Positions 5,691 through 6,486 of a stretch of DNA of 6,486 bases are shown one piece after another. This DNA comes from Gemmatimonadaceae bacterium. Its GTDB lineage: Bacteria > Gemmatimonadota > Gemmatimonadetes > Gemmatimonadales > Gemmatimonadaceae. How positions within the stretch are numbered: the first letter of the stretch is position 1; each line of letters begins with the position of its first letter. The DNA is taken from positions 1 to 6,486 of the forward strand of contig JACDDZ010000094.1 of the NCBI GenBank assembly GCA_013816695.1. The letters run 5' to 3'. Below the pieces are notes generated by a model that ran no database searches, was not told where the DNA came from, and was given only the letters and a program-made list of their open reading frames with translations. The position numbers and the translations under genes were made by a program.

Positions 5691-6486
5691 ATGAAATCAA
5701 CTGCACTTTTAGCTCTTGCTGTCTCGGCAGCATGCCAGGGGTCGCCCCTCACGTCTGACGCACAGGCAACCGAGCAGCTCCCTTCGCGCGTTTCGGCACA
5801 GATCGAATCGGGGCGCCGGAACGCAATTACGTCGGCAGTGGAAAAAGTCGCGCCTGCCGTCGTGACAGTTCAGACCGAGATGGTCGAGCAGGTCCCGGCT
5901 GACATGTTTGAACAGTTCTTCGGCGGCAGGTCCAGCCAGCGCTCGAGTGCGGGCCTTGGGTCCGGCTTCATTGTTCGCAATGACGGTGTCATCGTCACCA
6001 ACGCCCACGTGGTGAGCGGAGCAACGCGCATCTCAGTCGCGATGCGGAACGGTGTGACTTATCCCGCAAAGCTCATTGGCGCTGATGAGACCAATGACCT
6101 CGCCGTGCTCAAGATTGACGCGCGGAATCTTCCGGTAGCGCCGCTTGGCTCGTCATCAGACCTGCTCGTTGGTGAATGGGCCATCGCGATCGGGAACCCT
6201 TATGGATTCGTGCTGGCCAATACTGAACCAAGCGTGACCGCTGGCGTTGTCAGCGGCGTGGGCCGAAACCTGGCCACGCAAAGCGAGGGCTCGGGCATCT
6301 ATGTTGACATGATCCAGACCGACGCATCCATCAACCCAGGCAATTCCGGTGGCCCTCTGGTGAATGCCGTAGGCGAAGTAATTGGCGTGAACAGCTCCAT
6401 CTTCTCTCCCAGCGGCGGCTCGATCGGTATCGGCTTCGCAATTCCAATCAATCGCGCCAAGCGGGTCGCTGAAGATCTCCTGGCCC
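5691..6486 (+). CDS. htrA: HtrA/Deg-family serine protease, C-terminus cut by window edge
   Basis: This is an envelope protease/chaperone of the DegP/DegQ/HtrA type, family S1C. From the ATG at 5691, 265 codons are visible without a stop. The N-terminus has Lys, a hydrophobic run (ALLALAVSAA) and Cys15, which suggests a lipoprotein signal peptide, although Ser at position -3 is not the usual Leu. The protease domain runs from about residue 44. The triad is His106 (TNAHVV), Asp136 (NDLAVLKI) and Ser219 (GNSGGP), all intact. EQFFGG (74-79) resembles the flexible loop region of Deg proteases. PDZ domains would lie beyond the edge. An in-frame TTG at 5676-5678 overlapping the previous stop as TTGA, with AAGAGA upstream, is an alternative start adding five residues. 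Confidence 0.93.
   Translation, partial: MKSTALLALAVSAACQGSPLTSDAQATEQLPSRVSAQIESGRRNAITSAVEKVAPAVVTVQTEMVEQVPADMFEQFFGGRSSQRSSAGLGSGFIVRNDGVIVTNAHVVSGATRISVAMRNGVTYPAKLIGADETNDLAVLKIDARNLPVAPLGSSSDLLVGEWAIAIGNPYGFVLANTEPSVTAGVVSGVGRNLATQSEGSGIYVDMIQTDASINPGNSGGPLVNAVGEVIGVNSSIFSPSGGSIGIGFAIPINRAKRVAEDLLA

Overview
The window comes from a bacterial chromosome of moderately high GC. It carries housekeeping genes and shows no sign of phage, plasmid or insertion-sequence cargo. The gene families and the overall style (a LexA with a fully canonical protease domain, a TrpD with a GTGGG motif, a TruA with FLHHMVRFLVG) resemble soil Gemmatimonadota. That placement is an inference from recall and was not tested by a search.

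Left part (1-3219), tryptophan biosynthesis and the SOS repressor. On the minus strand lie trpD (2179-3219), trpC (574-1434) and trpF (590 down to the left edge, C-terminus cut). lexA (1451-2059, plus strand) is inserted between trpD and trpC. It is convergent with trpD and divergent from trpC. The lexA/trpC intergenic side contains TTCGG/GTTC half-sites repeated at 11-bp steps (1380-1423), a candidate LexA operator that would autoregulate lexA and could also affect trpC. Between lexA and trpD lies a near-perfect 82-bp palindrome (2097-2178) whose right arm ends exactly at the trpD stop codon.

Middle (3232-4249). A 298-residue protein with a GAF-like N-terminal domain and a coiled-coil C-terminal half lies 12 bp upstream of trpD, so the two are probably cotranscribed. 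A good sigma70-type promoter is visible in front of it. The 121-bp gap to truA also contains a plus-strand promoter candidate placed so that the truA mRNA may be leaderless.

Right part (4250-6486), a plus-strand gene string: truA (tRNA pseudouridine synthase), then a small transaldolase/fructose-6-phosphate aldolase homologue overlapping it by ATGA, then an HtrA/Deg serine protease (cut by the right edge) with a lipoprotein-like signal peptide. The aldolase homologue has lost the Schiff-base lysine (Gln85) and most other active-site residues while keeping the fold sequence, so it looks like a conserved pseudoenzyme.

The most interesting items are the degenerate aldolase, the phased half-site array at lexA, and the large palindrome. 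No CRISPR array, tRNA, rRNA or transposase was seen.
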